DNA of 64,000 bases from Christiangramia sp. (lineage in GTDB: Bacteria; Bacteroidota; Bacteroidia; Flavobacteriales; Flavobacteriaceae), in contig NZ_JAPYPC010000010.1 in NCBI RefSeq assembly GCF_029937855.1, positions 1 to 64,000 of the forward strand, written 5' to 3'. This document shows positions 1-9,124 of this stretch, in pieces. A program made the position numbers and the translations under genes. Under the pieces are notes generated by a model. The model searched no databases. It had not been told where the DNA came from and worked only from the letters and a program-made list of their open reading frames with translations. Numbering within the stretch: the first letter of the stretch is position 1; each line of letters starts with the position of its first letter.

Positions 1-55
1 ATAGGGGTTTGCAAACCCCTATATTTTCTACTTACACAGTTTTTGAGACAGTCCC
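1..55 (-). mobile_element. Terminal end of an insertion sequence whose body lies left of the window
   Basis: Positions 1-22 form a perfect palindrome (half-site ATAGGGGTTTG) followed by a T-rich stretch, which fits a terminator after a transposase gene. Read on the minus strand, 55-31 begins GGGACTGTCTCAAAAACTGT and continues GTAAG, which resembles terminal inverted repeats of IS256-type elements as I remember them. Just to the right an open frame starts mid-protein (see the next entry), as expected if the element inserted into that gene. The transposase and the other end are outside the window, so family and target duplication cannot be checked. Confidence 0.5.
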
Positions 56-406
56 GGTACACCAGATCTTGTCAATCAAATCAAAGACTCCCCTTTTTCT
101 TACCACCTATTTCTTTTATCTGAACTTGAAAAGGCAGTAGAATCTGGAGAGATTCAAAAATACCACTTCAATTTTTTGCGTAATTTACTCGAAAAGACTT
201 CCACTTTTCTAGGATTCAACAATTGGGAAGATTTGTTGCCCCAGGAATCCCGTCAAGCATATTATAACCGTATAATCAATCTTTCAAGTCATTCTAAACA
301 TAATGGCGAAGAAATTTCAATTATTGAAGATAACGATAAAAGAGTTTTAGGTTTTTTAGTTGGTGAAGTAAAAAGAATGTATGGCTTTAAATCTGCAGTA
401 AATTAA
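56..406 (+). pseudogene. 3' remnant of an AAA_13 / RloC-like ATPase gene cut by an IS
   Basis: An open frame without a start codon runs from the IS end through 406. It reads [20 protein letters not shown] near 91-150 and then [20 protein letters not shown]. The end of the protein has FSSHS-type and HNGEEI-type segments ([14 protein letters not shown]). This pattern, a helical YHxxFL segment, an RNLLEKT segment, a SSHSK segment and a final DKR-L segment, is how I remember the C-terminus of large AAA_13 ATPases, including RloC-type anticodon nucleases often placed between hsdS and hsdR. Only about 116 codons remain. A TTG at 176 could in principle start translation, but similarity to the family continues upstream of it, so I treat the gene as truncated. 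It lies 15 bp before hsdR. Confidence 0.6.
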
Positions 407-421
407 GTATAAAAACAGAAA

Positions 422-3400
422 ATGTCACAGAATAAAACCATAGCAGAATCGAAAAACTTTATTGTTTTAGATAACTATAAAAAGTTTTCAGAACTCAATG
501 AAGCGTCGGTTAGCTATCAAACGGAAGCAGCTTTAGAAAAAGAACTTATTCAGGATCTACAAGATCAGGGTTACGAAGTGCTTCCGCAGTTTAATCAGGA
601 ATCTATGCTGGCTAATGTTCGGGTACAATTGCAGAACCTGAACGATATGCAATTTACCAATAGCGAATGGCAGCGTTTTCTGGTAGAATATTTAGATAAG
701 CCAAGCGATAACCTTGTTGATAAAACAAGAAAGATCCACGACGATTATATCTACGATTTTGTATTTGATGACGGGCATATACAAAATATTTATCTGGTAG
801 ATAAAAAGAACATAACGCGCAATAAGGTACAGGTCATTTCCCAGTTTGAACAGAAAGGTACACAAGCCAATCGCTATGATGTTACTGTTTTAGTCAATGG
901 TTTGCCATTAGTGCAGATTGAACTTAAAAAACGCGGTATTGCCATTCGTGAGGCTTTCAACCAGGTACACCGCTACACCAAAGAAAGTTTCAATACTAAG
1001 AACTCCCTGTTTAAATATCTACAGCTTTTTGTGATCAGCAATGGTACCGATACCCGATACTTTGCCAATACCGTAGAGCGAAACAAAAATAGTTTCGACT
1101 TTACAATGAATTGGGCGAAATCCGACAATTCACTCATTAAAGATCTAAAAGATTTTACGGCTACTTTTTTTGAGAAAAATACCTTACTCAATATTCTACT
1201 CCACTATTCGGTATTCGATATAAGTAACACCTTACTTATAATGCGCCCCTATCAAATTGCAGCAACGGAGCGAATTCTATGGAAAATAAGAAGCAGTTAT
1301 GAAGCAAAAAAATGGGCATCAACTGAAAGTGGTGGATTCATTTGGCATACTACAGGATCGGGAAAAACCCTAACCAGTTTTAAAGCGGCACGCCTGGCTA
1401 CCGAATTAGATTTTATTGATAAAGTATTCTTTGTAGTAGATCGTAAAGACTTAGACTTTCAAACTATGAAGGAGTATCAGCGGTTTTCTCCAGATAGTGT
1501 AAACGGTTCAGAAAGTACAGCCGGTTTAAAAAGAAATATTGAGAAAGACGATAATAAGATTATTGTTACTACCATTCAAAAATTAAATAATCTTATTAAA
1601 AGCGAAAATAATTTAGCCTTATACCAGAAGCAAGTAGTTTTTATTTTTGATGAAGCACATAGATCGCAATTTGGGGAAGCTCAAAAAAACCTTCAAAAGA
1701 AATTTAAAAAGTATTATCAATTCGGGTTTACCGGTACACCAATTTTCCCTGAAAATGCTTTAGGTGCAGATACGACCGCAAGTGTATTTGGTAGGGAGTT
1801 ACATTCCTATGTAATTACCGATGCTATACGGGATGAAAAAGTACTGAAGTTTAAGGTAGACTATAACGATGTTCGACCTCAGTTTAAGGGAATTGAAACC
1901 GAACAGGATCTGGAAAAGCTAAGTGCCGCAGAAAATAAAAAGGCCTTACTACATCCCACACGGATAAAAGAAATATCACAGTATATTTTAAATAATTTCA
2001 GGCAAAAAACGCATAGAACCAGGGGAGGTAATACCGGTTTTAATGCAATGTTCGCGGTAAGTAGTATTGATGCTGCAAAGGCTTATTATGAAATGATAAA
2101 TGACTTACAAAAAGATAGCGATAAGCCCTTGAAAATTGCAACCATCTTTTCTTTTGCGGCCAATGAAGAGCAAAATGCAATAGGTGAAATTCAGGATGAA
2201 AGCTTCGAGCCTTCTGCAATGGATATGAGTGCCAAAGAGTTCTTAACCAAAGCTATCAACGACTATAACACAATGTTTAAAACCAGTTTTGGAGTTGACA
2301 GCAAAGAATTCCAGAACTACTATCGCGATTTAGCCAAACGGGTAAAAAATCAGGATATCGACTTTTTAATTGTAGTAGGTATGTTCTTAACCGGTTTTGA
2401 TGCTCCTACTTTAAATACCTTGTTTGTCGATAAAAATCTTCGCTATCACGGTTTGATGCAGGCATTTTCACGTACCAATCGTATTTACGATGCAACAAAG
2501 ACCTTTGGGAATATTGTGACCTTTAGAGACCTGGAGAAAGCGACAGTAGATGCCATTACTCTTTTTGGGGATAGTAAAACAAAGAATGTTGTATTAGAGA
2601 AAAGCTATAAAGAATATTTGGAAGGCTTTAAAGATCTAGCCGCAGGAAAAGCGAGTCGCGGTTACATAGAAATAGTAGATGAGCTAAATGAAAAGTTTCC
2701 AAATCCGGATGCAATAGAAACTGAAAAGCAGAAAAAGGAATTTTCTAAACTTTTTGGGGAGTACTTGCGAGTAGAAAACATCCTTCAGAATTATGATGAA
2801 TTTACACACCTAAAAGCACTTAAGCAATTAGATAAAAATGATACAGAAGCCATTGAAGAGTTTAAAGAAGTTAACTTTTTAACCGATGCAGATATTGAAA
2901 ATATGCAGGCGGTTGAAGTGCTTGATGAACGTACCGTTCAGGATTACCGTTCTACCTATAATGATATTCGTGATTGGCTAAGAAGAGAAAAACAGGGGAA
3001 GGAAGCTGAAGAATCTAGTATCGATTGGGATGATGTAGTTTTTGAAATAGACTTACTGAAGTCACAGGAAATCAACCTGGATTATATTCTTGAATTGATA
3101 TTTGAGAACAACAAGAAAACCAAAAACAAAGCAGACTTAGTCGAAGAAATAAGACGAGTAATACGGGCCAGCCTGGAGAATAGAGCAAAAGAAAGTTTAA
3201 TAGTTAAATTTATCAATTCAACGGATATTGATTCAATAAATGAAAAGGCTACTATATTGGAATCATTCTATGCCTTTGCGCAAAAAGAATTAAAAAAAGA
3301 GGCAGATGATTTAATTGAATCTGAAAATTTAAATGAAGAAGCAGCCAAACGTTATATATTAAATTCTTTGAAGCGTGAATACGCAAGTGAAAATGGTACA

Positions 3401-3526
3401 GAATTGAATTCTATTTTACCTAAAATGAGTCCGTTAAACCCCAATTACCTAACAAAGAAACAAAGTGTCTTACAAAAGATTTCCTCTTTTGTAGAAAAAT
3501 TTAAACAGGTTGGAGGTAAAATATAA
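422..3526 (+). CDS. hsdR: Type I restriction enzyme, R subunit (first system)
   Basis: This 1034-residue protein is the nuclease/translocase subunit of a type I restriction-modification complex, which cuts DNA lacking its host methylation after ATP-driven translocation. The N-terminal PD-(D/E)XK nuclease is visible as [10 protein letters not shown] (D153) followed by VQIELKK (E167, K169). The SF2 motor has Walker A TGSGKT at 311-316, motif II DEAH at 410-413 and motif III-like TGTPIF shortly after. A long helical C-terminus, which usually docks on the methylase, follows. Length is normal. No hsdM or hsdS is present beside it; they would be left of the IS. It is less similar in sequence to the second HsdR of this window (16888-20082) than expected for a recent duplicate. 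Confidence 0.93.
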   Translation: MSQNKTIAESKNFIVLDNYKKFSELNEASVSYQTEAALEKELIQDLQDQGYEVLPQFNQESMLANVRVQLQNLNDMQFTNSEWQRFLVEYLDKPSDNLVDKTRKIHDDYIYDFVFDDGHIQNIYLVDKKNITRNKVQVISQFEQKGTQANRYDVTVLVNGLPLVQIELKKRGIAIREAFNQVHRYTKESFNTKNSLFKYLQLFVISNGTDTRYFANTVERNKNSFDFTMNWAKSDNSLIKDLKDFTATFFEKNTLLNILLHYSVFDISNTLLIMRPYQIAATERILWKIRSSYEAKKWASTESGGFIWHTTGSGKTLTSFKAARLATELDFIDKVFFVVDRKDLDFQTMKEYQRFSPDSVNGSESTAGLKRNIEKDDNKIIVTTIQKLNNLIKSENNLALYQKQVVFIFDEAHRSQFGEAQKNLQKKFKKYYQFGFTGTPIFPENALGADTTASVFGRELHSYVITDAIRDEKVLKFKVDYNDVRPQFKGIETEQDLEKLSAAENKKALLHPTRIKEISQYILNNFRQKTHRTRGGNTGFNAMFAVSSIDAAKAYYEMINDLQKDSDKPLKIATIFSFAANEEQNAIGEIQDESFEPSAMDMSAKEFLTKAINDYNTMFKTSFGVDSKEFQNYYRDLAKRVKNQDIDFLIVVGMFLTGFDAPTLNTLFVDKNLRYHGLMQAFSRTNRIYDATKTFGNIVTFRDLEKATVDAITLFGDSKTKNVVLEKSYKEYLEGFKDLAAGKASRGYIEIVDELNEKFPNPDAIETEKQKKEFSKLFGEYLRVENILQNYDEFTHLKALKQLDKNDTEAIEEFKEVNFLTDADIENMQAVEVLDERTVQDYRSTYNDIRDWLRREKQGKEAEESSIDWDDVVFEIDLLKSQEINLDYILELIFENNKKTKNKADLVEEIRRVIRASLENRAKESLIVKFINSTDIDSINEKATILESFYAFAQKELKKEADDLIESENLNEEAAKRYILNSLKREYASENGTELNSILPKMSPLNPNYLTKKQSVLQKISSFVEKFKQVGGKI

Positions 3527-3572
3527 ATGCACCATAGTAATATTATAATTTGTCACCATTAATCCCGGGAAA

Positions 3573-4694
3573 ATGTACCTAATAGACAAAAGCACTAACC
3601 GTATAACCAAACTCAAACAAAAGACTTTCTCTGAATTAAAATTCAGGGAACGGGACCATTTACAGGAGTGGATCGCCAATAATCCGGCATCTCTTGGTGA
3701 AGAATTATTAATAATCCAGAAAGAGTTTTGCGGTTTTACAGAAACCAACGAAAGACTTGATCTGTTAGCCCTGGATAAACTTGGCAATATTGTGGTTATT
3801 GAAAATAAGTTGGATGATTCTGGGAAGGATGTTACCTGGCAGGCTATTAAGTATGCTTCTTATTGTGCCAGCTTAACCAAACAGGATATTATCAAAATTT
3901 ATCAGGACTATCTCGGCTCATCTGCAATTGCTCAGGATAAATTATGTGACTTCTTTGAAGGGAAAGATATAAGCGAAATTGTATTAAATCAGGGCTTGAA
4001 TTCCCAGCGATTAATCCTGGTAGCAGCTAACTTCAGAAAAGAAGTCACCTCATCTGTTTTATGGTTATTAAACTTTAAGATCCGTCTCCAATGTTTTAAG
4101 GTTACGCCATTTTCCTTTGATGACCAACTATTCCTGAATGTAGAGCAAATTCTACCTACCAAGGAAACCGAAGATTTTGCTATTAGTATTTCCACCAAAG
4201 CCCAAGAAGAAATTGAGGTACAGGAAACATTAAAAAACAGACACCACGTCAGATTGAAGTTCTGGGAAAACTTTATTAATTATAGTAATTCCAGAAACAA
4301 CCTATTCTCCAACAATTCTCCCTCCAAAGAGAGTTGGATTGGTAAAGGTATTGGTATGAGTGGCGTTAGTTTAAATTTAGTAGTAAGCAGTAATTACTGC
4401 CGAAGTGAGATTGTTTTCAATAGAGGAAGTAAAGAAGAGAATAAAGAACTGTTTGATTTCATTTACAAGATGAAAGACCAGATTGAAGCTGATTATGGGC
4501 GTGAACTTACCTGGGAAAGAATGGATGAAAATGTTACCTGTCGTATCAAAGACCAGTTAGATGGAGTGAGCTATTTCGAAGAAACCGACTGGCCAACAAT
4601 CCCCGAATTTCTAGTAGATACTTCCGTAAAAATGGAAAACGCTTTTAAAGAACCCATTAGAAAATTAAACCTTTATTCCAAGAATAAGCCATAG
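3573..4694 (+). CDS. DUF4268-type PD-(D/E)XK nuclease-like protein
   Basis: A 373-residue protein following hsdR after 46 bp on the same strand. The N-terminal half shows a NucS/PD-(D/E)XK-like core: ERLDLLALDKLGNIVVIENK (about residues 60-79) supplies an acidic residue after RLD and an E-x-K pair. This arrangement, followed by a C-terminal domain with GIGMSGVSLNL and WPTIPEFL segments, matches DUF4268 proteins as I know them. These are common as extra genes in restriction and other defence loci, and their function is not established. A nuclease or DNA-binding role next to HsdR is inferred from fold and neighbourhood only. Confidence 0.72.
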   Translation: MYLIDKSTNRITKLKQKTFSELKFRERDHLQEWIANNPASLGEELLIIQKEFCGFTETNERLDLLALDKLGNIVVIENKLDDSGKDVTWQAIKYASYCASLTKQDIIKIYQDYLGSSAIAQDKLCDFFEGKDISEIVLNQGLNSQRLILVAANFRKEVTSSVLWLLNFKIRLQCFKVTPFSFDDQLFLNVEQILPTKETEDFAISISTKAQEEIEVQETLKNRHHVRLKFWENFINYSNSRNNLFSNNSPSKESWIGKGIGMSGVSLNLVVSSNYCRSEIVFNRGSKEENKELFDFIYKMKDQIEADYGRELTWERMDENVTCRIKDQLDGVSYFEETDWPTIPEFLVDTSVKMENAFKEPIRKLNLYSKNKP

Positions 4695-4979
4695 TTAGAA
4701 TGCTATTGTAATTGTAAAAAACATAAAGTTTGAAAAAGACCTATTAAATGTTTTGTATAAGGAAAGCTAGATTCTGTTCAAATTCATATTACAAATTAAA
4801 AAAGGGTTTATGTCTGATTACGGGCTACAATTTGCTAAATACCAAATTCTAAAGAATTCAAAAAGCCCTAAATAAAACCTTATTTGATTAGAAAAGTTAA
4901 ATTATGTTAAAGCGAGACCAATCCGGTGACCAATTTTTTTAGGCTTCTGGGAACCCCTGTAAATACTATAAAATTTAAA
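4695..4979. other. Non-coding stretch at the right edge of the first restriction island
   Basis: About 285 bp of AT-rich sequence between the DUF4268 gene and the tRNA-end-like scrap. I see no credible reading frame and no clear promoter. Several short inverted pieces occur (for example AAAGGGTTT near 4804 against AAAAGCCCT near 4861), but none forms a convincing terminator. Confidence 0.4.
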
Positions 4980-5003
4980 AATCGGTCGTTCCCTCCGACT
5001 CCA
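4980..5003 (+). other. tRNA/tmRNA 3'-end-like scrap, possible attachment-site relic
   Basis: The segment ending CTCCGACTCCA (4993-5003) looks like the 3' acceptor strand plus CCA of a tRNA-like RNA. It is preceded by CGGTCGTTCC, a shortened T-arm-like stretch; TCGG at 4982-4985 can pair with CCGA at 4995-4998. There is no matching 5' acceptor strand or D/anticodon arm upstream, so it is not a functional tRNA. It sits where island-type genes end and ordinary genes begin, which would suit an old integration site. This is inference. Confidence 0.3.
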
Positions 5004-5008
5004 CTTCC

Positions 5009-5056
5009 GCCCTCTGAAGCTTCGATTAAAACAAGAAGCGAAAGAGGGCTTTTTTT
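5009..5056 (+). terminator. Strong intrinsic terminator
   Basis: GCCCTCT (5009-5015) pairs with AGAGGGC (5043-5049). A second stem, GCTTC (5019-5023) with GAAGC (5035-5039), stacks above a symmetric GAA/GAA internal loop. Seven T residues follow at 5050-5056. It ends transcription arriving from the left (hsdR-DUF4268 or a lost RNA gene). Confidence 0.8.
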
Positions 5057-5138
5057 ATGTTACAACTGAATTCAAATTAGTGCAAAGGGGTGATCTTTTC
5101 GAGAACCTTTTCTTTTAAACCAAATTCCATAGCACTTC

Positions 5139-5429
5139 CTATATGTTTTCAATTCTCAGATTATCCATCTTCTGCTTAAAATCATTAAACAGCTCCACAT
5201 ACTGCTTCAGGATACTATCTGTAATTTCCCTGGCTGTTTTTTCGTCGTAGGTATGGGTTGTTTTATTCCGACTAATGATCATATCCATCCAGACTTCATC
5301 ATTAGTTATTAAACCAACCTTAAAAGCTTGCCGGGTAGCATCCCTGCTTCCCCTAATTTCCGGGTTAGCCTGGTACGCACGGTGGTAATTTTCCAGCCGC
5401 TGTTGCCATTTAATATCTTCCTTCCTAAC
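5139..5429 (-). pseudogene. Decayed HEPN nucleotidyltransferase-substrate-binding protein (HI0074-like)
   Basis: The minus strand encodes 96 residues, from KEDIKWQQRLENYHRA through EIRGSRDATRQAFKVGLI and EVWMDMIISRNKTTHTY to the stop at 5139-5141. These are hallmark pieces of HI0074/HepT-like HEPN proteins, which pair with a minimal nucleotidyltransferase (MNT) and can act as toxin or partner. The HEPN R-x4-H motif is intact (RNKTTH). Two defects are visible. There is no in-frame start: the only nearby ATG (5430-5432 region) is in another frame. The first helix also jumps directly to the GSRDATR region, so roughly 45 residues typical of the family are missing. No MNT partner gene is adjacent. 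Confidence 0.7.
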
Positions 5430-5509
5430 ATATAGAATCGTTCTTTACAAAGTTATCCATAATTGGAAAAAACCAGGAAAGCAGGGGTATACACTTTCAG
5501 GTTTTTATT

Positions 5510-6040
5510 CTAAGCATTATTTTCTTCGTCATCCTCTTTTAATTTAAGCAGCAATTCATCTATAGAGGTTATATTTTCCTGTTTTTCTTCTTCGCTCATC
5601 ACTTTATATTCTTCTACTGTTTTATTAATACTGTCCAATTGCTGCTGAATATCCACTTCTTCAAAACCAGCAAAAGTCATTTCGTGAAGACAATGTGCCA
5701 GGATCTCCAATTCAGAAAAACTCTTCAGACTTTGCGGACTTATATTCATAGCCAACCATTTGCTCCAGGCTGTAAATTCGAGGGCGCGTGCAAATTCTTC
5801 TTCTTCACTTTTCGGGTAAAGATATTTTCCGGAAACATCTACATATTCAGAGCTATCAAAATCATCTTTGACGGTCTTTATCAGAATCTCCATATCTGTT
5901 TCTTCAGACGACATTGTTACTAATTGATCAAAAACATTTTCATAGCCTTCCATATTCCTTCCTTCCTCAGGATATAATTCCCGGAATACAGAAGCTATAC
6001 TTAACCAGGAATTGCTCTGCAACATCTGTTTCAAGGTCAT
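5510..6040 (-). CDS. Conserved hypothetical protein, acidic helical (possibly DUF6557)
   Basis: A 176-residue soluble protein, rich in Asp/Glu, with no signal peptide or membrane segment. The N-terminal MTLKQMLQSNSWLSIASVFR and the EGYENVFDQL segment resemble a small Bacteroidota family I recall as DUF6557; this assignment is from memory. A central FARALEFTAWSKWLAM segment with conserved-looking Trp residues is followed by SELEILAHCLHEMTFAGF and a charged helical tail ending EDDEENNA. Function unknown. It stands alone, divergent from the esterase gene at 6210, with about 170 bp between them that must hold both promoters. Confidence 0.6.
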   Translation of the reverse strand: MTLKQMLQSNSWLSIASVFRELYPEEGRNMEGYENVFDQLVTMSSEETDMEILIKTVKDDFDSSEYVDVSGKYLYPKSEEEEFARALEFTAWSKWLAMNISPQSLKSFSELEILAHCLHEMTFAGFEEVDIQQQLDSINKTVEEYKVMSEEEKQENITSIDELLLKLKEDDEENNA

Positions 6041-6151
6041 ACATCGAGTATTTTAGGTTTGAATTCTGTAAAATTATAATTTTCCCACTTGAATTTCCCA
6101 GGAATTCATTACTGATAAATCTAAATGCTGTAATAAGATAAATTTTTTATA

Positions 6152-6168
6152 ACGACATATTTTGTCGT
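6152..6168. promoter_or_regulatory. Inverted repeat ACGACA-N5-TGTCGT, possible operator
   Basis: A perfect 6-bp inverted repeat separated by TATTT lies in the intergenic region, 42 bp upstream of the esterase start and therefore upstream of the esterase-WYL regulator pair. Its size and symmetry suit a dimeric regulator. A similar GCGACA-N5-TGTCGC repeat occurs at 27579-27595. Whether the WYL protein binds either is not known. Confidence 0.3.
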
Positions 6169-6209
6169 GACTTCTTCTTTAATTTGTTCAGAATTTATAA
6201 ATTCAAAGC

Positions 6210-6698
6210 ATGAATGTTTTATACCTCCACGGACTCCAAAGCAAACTCAGCCCTCAAAAGAAAACGATCTTAGAACAATACGGGAAAGTTTATGCGCCCG
6301 ATATTAATTACAAGGCGACGCACATTCAACCCGCCAGGATCTTAAAACAATTTCCAGATACCGAATTCAATACGATCATCGGCAGCAGTATGGGCGCCTT
6401 AAATGCTTATCTGATTTCTGAAAATATCGGCAGGCCTGCTTTATTATTTAATCCGCCATTATCGAAATATCAGAAAATAAAGTTTAGTTCCAGTTTTATG
6501 AAAGGACTGGCTTTTAAACAGATCATCCTGGGAGGAAGTGACGAAGTGGTAAATCCTTCAGAAACTATGAAATTCCTGGGGAATCATTTAAAAGAAGCTG
6601 AACTGGAAATTATCATAAATCCTCATCTCGGCCATCGAATTCCTATGGAAGTATTTCAGAAACAGGTACGATCATTCTTCTCTAAACTCTGCTATTAA
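6210..6698 (+). CDS. YqiA/YcfP-family alpha/beta-fold esterase
   Basis: A 162-residue minimal alpha/beta hydrolase. It starts with MNVLYLHGLQS (the beta-strand and HG oxyanion loop), contains the nucleophile elbow GSSMGA (Ser about 68) and ends with a HLGHR segment supplying the catalytic His. An Asp is plausible in ILGGSDEVV. The small size and the FNPPL segment after the elbow are typical of the UPF0227/YqiA group, cytoplasmic esterases of uncertain natural substrate. It is followed after 10 bp by the WYL regulator, so the two are probably cotranscribed. Confidence 0.8.
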   Translation: MNVLYLHGLQSKLSPQKKTILEQYGKVYAPDINYKATHIQPARILKQFPDTEFNTIIGSSMGALNAYLISENIGRPALLFNPPLSKYQKIKFSSSFMKGLAFKQIILGGSDEVVNPSETMKFLGNHLKEAELEIIINPHLGHRIPMEVFQKQVRSFFSKLCY

Positions 6699-6708
6699 AA
6701 ACTTACTT

Positions 6709-7602
6709 ATGTCTGTACGCCAAACCATCAAACGTCATTTTAAGATCATTTCTCTGCTTCAGAAAAAAGCTATGAGTTTTGAGGAGCTTCAGGATGAAAT
6801 TTCAGTAGATCCCGATTCTATTGAAGAAAAATTACTTACCTCCCAACGAACATTTCAGAGAGATATGCTGGACATCGCTTCTATTTATGGAATCGAGATC
6901 ACCTCAGACAAGAGCAGGAATCTTTATTATATAAAAGAAGACGTGAAAGATGAAAGCACCCAGAGATTACGGGAAAATTACGATCTACTCAATGCGATTC
7001 GTCTCTCTAAAGGCATGGGGAACAGTCTTTTTTTTGAACAAAGGAAAGCTTTGGGAACAAAGCACATGGCAGGCCTTCTTTATGCTGTTCAGAATTTATT
7101 GGTGGTAGAATTTGAATACCTGAAGTTCTGGGATGGATCTTTAAGTCAGAGACGGGTATATCCCATCTCATTAAAGGAAGCCCGTAACCGGTGGTACCTC
7201 ATCGCCCAGGATGAAAACGATGCTGTCATCAAAAACTTTTCGCTGGACCGGATAGAGAATTTAAATTTAACCCGGGATCCATTTAAGCCGATAGATTATG
7301 ATGTGGAAAAAGAATTTGAAACCAGTTTCGGGATCATTAATGGTACTGAAGAAGAAGCCGCGAAAGTAATTTTATCGTTTACACCCCGTGAAGGCCGATA
7401 TGTACAATCACTGCCTTTACATACTAGTCAGGAATTAGTAGAAGAAAATGATAAGGAGATTAAATTCAGCTATTTCATAAGGCCCACCTATGATTTTAAA
7501 ATGGAAATTCTCTCTTATGGAGACCAGGTAAAAGTAGTTGCTCCTGTTTCCCTTCAACAGCAGATCAGGGAGCAATTAGAAAAATCTATTGCGCAATATT
7601 AG
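6709..7602 (+). CDS. WYL-domain transcriptional regulator
   Basis: This 297-residue protein has an N-terminal winged-helix region (about 1-70, QTIKRHFKIISLLQKKAMSF and SQRTFQRDM). Its WYL ligand-binding domain spans about 120-195, with VVEFEYLKFWDG, RRVYPISLK, the RWYLIAQD core (the WYL-like signature) and FSLDRIENL. A WCX-like C-terminal domain runs to about 295. WYL regulators usually repress or activate defence, DNA-damage or metabolic genes in response to nucleic acid or other ligands. It follows the esterase by 10 bp and lies just before sbcDC, though a terminator separates it from that pair. Confidence 0.85.
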   Translation: MSVRQTIKRHFKIISLLQKKAMSFEELQDEISVDPDSIEEKLLTSQRTFQRDMLDIASIYGIEITSDKSRNLYYIKEDVKDESTQRLRENYDLLNAIRLSKGMGNSLFFEQRKALGTKHMAGLLYAVQNLLVVEFEYLKFWDGSLSQRRVYPISLKEARNRWYLIAQDENDAVIKNFSLDRIENLNLTRDPFKPIDYDVEKEFETSFGIINGTEEEAAKVILSFTPREGRYVQSLPLHTSQELVEENDKEIKFSYFIRPTYDFKMEILSYGDQVKVVAPVSLQQQIREQLEKSIAQY

Positions 7603-7651
7603 GCGACAGCTTTTGGCGCACATCTGCATTAGATTTGAAAATAAATTATAT

Positions 7652-7715
7652 CCGCTGAGCGAGATTCGTTTCCAAAGTAGGGTTAGGAATCATTATCTCT
7701 AACTCAGCGGTTTTT
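7652..7715 (+). terminator. Terminator after the esterase-WYL pair
   Basis: CCGCTGAG (7652-7659) is complementary to CTCAGCGG (7703-7710), and GAGAT/ATCTC can extend the stem inwards. Five T residues follow (7711-7715). The loop is long (about 30 nt after the inner stem), so the structure may do more than terminate. Confidence 0.65.
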
Positions 7716-7805
7716 AAGCATTAGAAATAACACTTAGGAATGGATTAGGTAGAACAGAACTAAAATTTTTTCATCTACAAAATTTTGTCAATATTAGACT
7801 GTGCA

Positions 7806-7877
7806 AAAATAGCCATCACTTCTTTGCATGATTCTCGAAATCTTTAAAGAAGCTCCATGTTTTGAGGCGGCTATTTT
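7806..7877 (+). promoter_or_regulatory. Long hairpin in the leader of sbcDC
   Basis: AAAATAGCC (7806-7814) pairs with GGCTATTTT (7869-7877), and an inner CTTCTTT/AAAGAAG pairing closes a smaller loop. The 3' arm runs into TTTT plus ATTTCTTT, so it could also act as a terminator or attenuator. It ends 29 bp before the sbcD start codon. Confidence 0.45.
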
Positions 7878-7906
7878 ATTTCTTTATATCCTTAGAAAAC
7901 TGACCC

Positions 7907-9121
7907 ATGAAAATTCTACATACTGCCGACTGGCATATTGGTAAAAAGCTGCATAAACACGAACTGAATGAAGATTTTGATCTTTTTATTGCGTGGCTCG
8001 TGGATTATATAAAAAATCACGGAATTGATGTGCTCCTTATTTCAGGGGATATTTTTGACCTGGCGAATCCTTCTTCTGAAGCTCGAAAGCAGTATTATCA
8101 ATCGCTGTTGCAACTTAAACAGCTGGATTGTAAGATCATCGCTACCGGTGGGAATCATGATTCTCCGGCCATGCTCAATGCGCCGGCAGAACTTATGCGT
8201 GCACTCGAAATGGAAGTTATTGGAGGAATTCCAGAAAATATTCGGGACGTACTTATCCCGATATACGACCAAAATAAAAAATTAGAACTGGTGATCGCAG
8301 CCATTCCCTATCTCAGAGATGGAGACCTACGATCTGGAATGAACCTTACAAATTATGAAGACCGTTTGCAGGCCATACGCGAAGGTATCCGGAATGTTTT
8401 TTCTACAGCTGAAGAAATATGCAAAAACAGTTTTCCAGGAGTCCCGGTGATTGCAATGGGGCATTTATATACCGCAGGCATCGAAAGTTCTGAGAGTGAA
8501 CGTGACATCCAGATAGGAAATCAGGCAGCTTTTCAGGCTTCTCATTTTGGTGACTACTTTAGTTATGTGGCTTTAGGGCATATTCATAAACCCCAGCAGG
8601 TAAAAGCCGATATTCCTGTTTTTTATAGTGGTTCCCCTCTTCCTCTTTCCTTTAGCGAAAGAAAGGACGAAAAAAGAATGCTGCTCATAGACACCAAAAA
8701 AGGATTTGAACCGGAAAGCATAAGGCTCCCCAATTTTAGACAACTTATTCGTATTACCGGAAACCTGGGGGAGCTGGAGAATAAATTACTGGCTTTAGAA
8801 AATACTTCCGCACTCACTTCTTTAATTGAAGTAGAATTAATTGAAGAGCAACACGATGCCCAAAAAGTATATGCACTGGATATGCTGATCAATAATTTCA
8901 AAAAAGTAGGTTTTGAAATCGTAAAACAGAGAGCTCATTTCAAAAACCGACTGCAGGGAACTGCCGAAATTTATGATCAAAGTCAGCAACTCGAAGATTT
9001 AAAGCCAAAAGAAGTTTTTACAGAACTTATCGCAAATCATGAATATACTGAAGAGGATAAAAATGAGATCCTGGCAGCTTTTGATGAGATCCTTGAAGAA
9101 GTTCAATCTGAAAAATCATAA
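7907..9121 (+). CDS. sbcD: SbcD, Mre11-type nuclease of the SbcCD complex
   Basis: A 404-residue metallophosphoesterase that works with SbcC to cut hairpins and protein-blocked DNA ends. The metal-binding motifs are in order: HTADWHIGKK (D8, H10), SGDIFDLAN (D about 48), GGNHDS (N/H about 84-85), GHLYTAG and GHIHKPQ near residue 225. Length matches bacterial SbcD proteins. The gene ends 3 bp before the sbcC start codon, so the pair is one operon. The start MKILHTADWH is the usual one for the family. The leader carries an unusual long hairpin. Confidence 0.95.
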   Translation: MKILHTADWHIGKKLHKHELNEDFDLFIAWLVDYIKNHGIDVLLISGDIFDLANPSSEARKQYYQSLLQLKQLDCKIIATGGNHDSPAMLNAPAELMRALEMEVIGGIPENIRDVLIPIYDQNKKLELVIAAIPYLRDGDLRSGMNLTNYEDRLQAIREGIRNVFSTAEEICKNSFPGVPVIAMGHLYTAGIESSESERDIQIGNQAAFQASHFGDYFSYVALGHIHKPQQVKADIPVFYSGSPLPLSFSERKDEKRMLLIDTKKGFEPESIRLPNFRQLIRITGNLGELENKLLALENTSALTSLIEVELIEEQHDAQKVYALDMLINNFKKVGFEIVKQRAHFKNRLQGTAEIYDQSQQLEDLKPKEVFTELIANHEYTEEDKNEILAAFDEILEEVQSEKS

Positions 9122-9124
9122 CAC

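Noticed and set aside
973-1191. Minus-strand open frame of 72 codons inside hsdR
   Set aside because: Lies wholly within a strongly supported gene in another frame and has no recognisable motif.
5639-5923. Plus-strand open frame opposite the 176-residue hypothetical gene
   Set aside because: Aromatic- and Cys-rich product without motifs; the minus-strand frame is longer and looks like a real protein.
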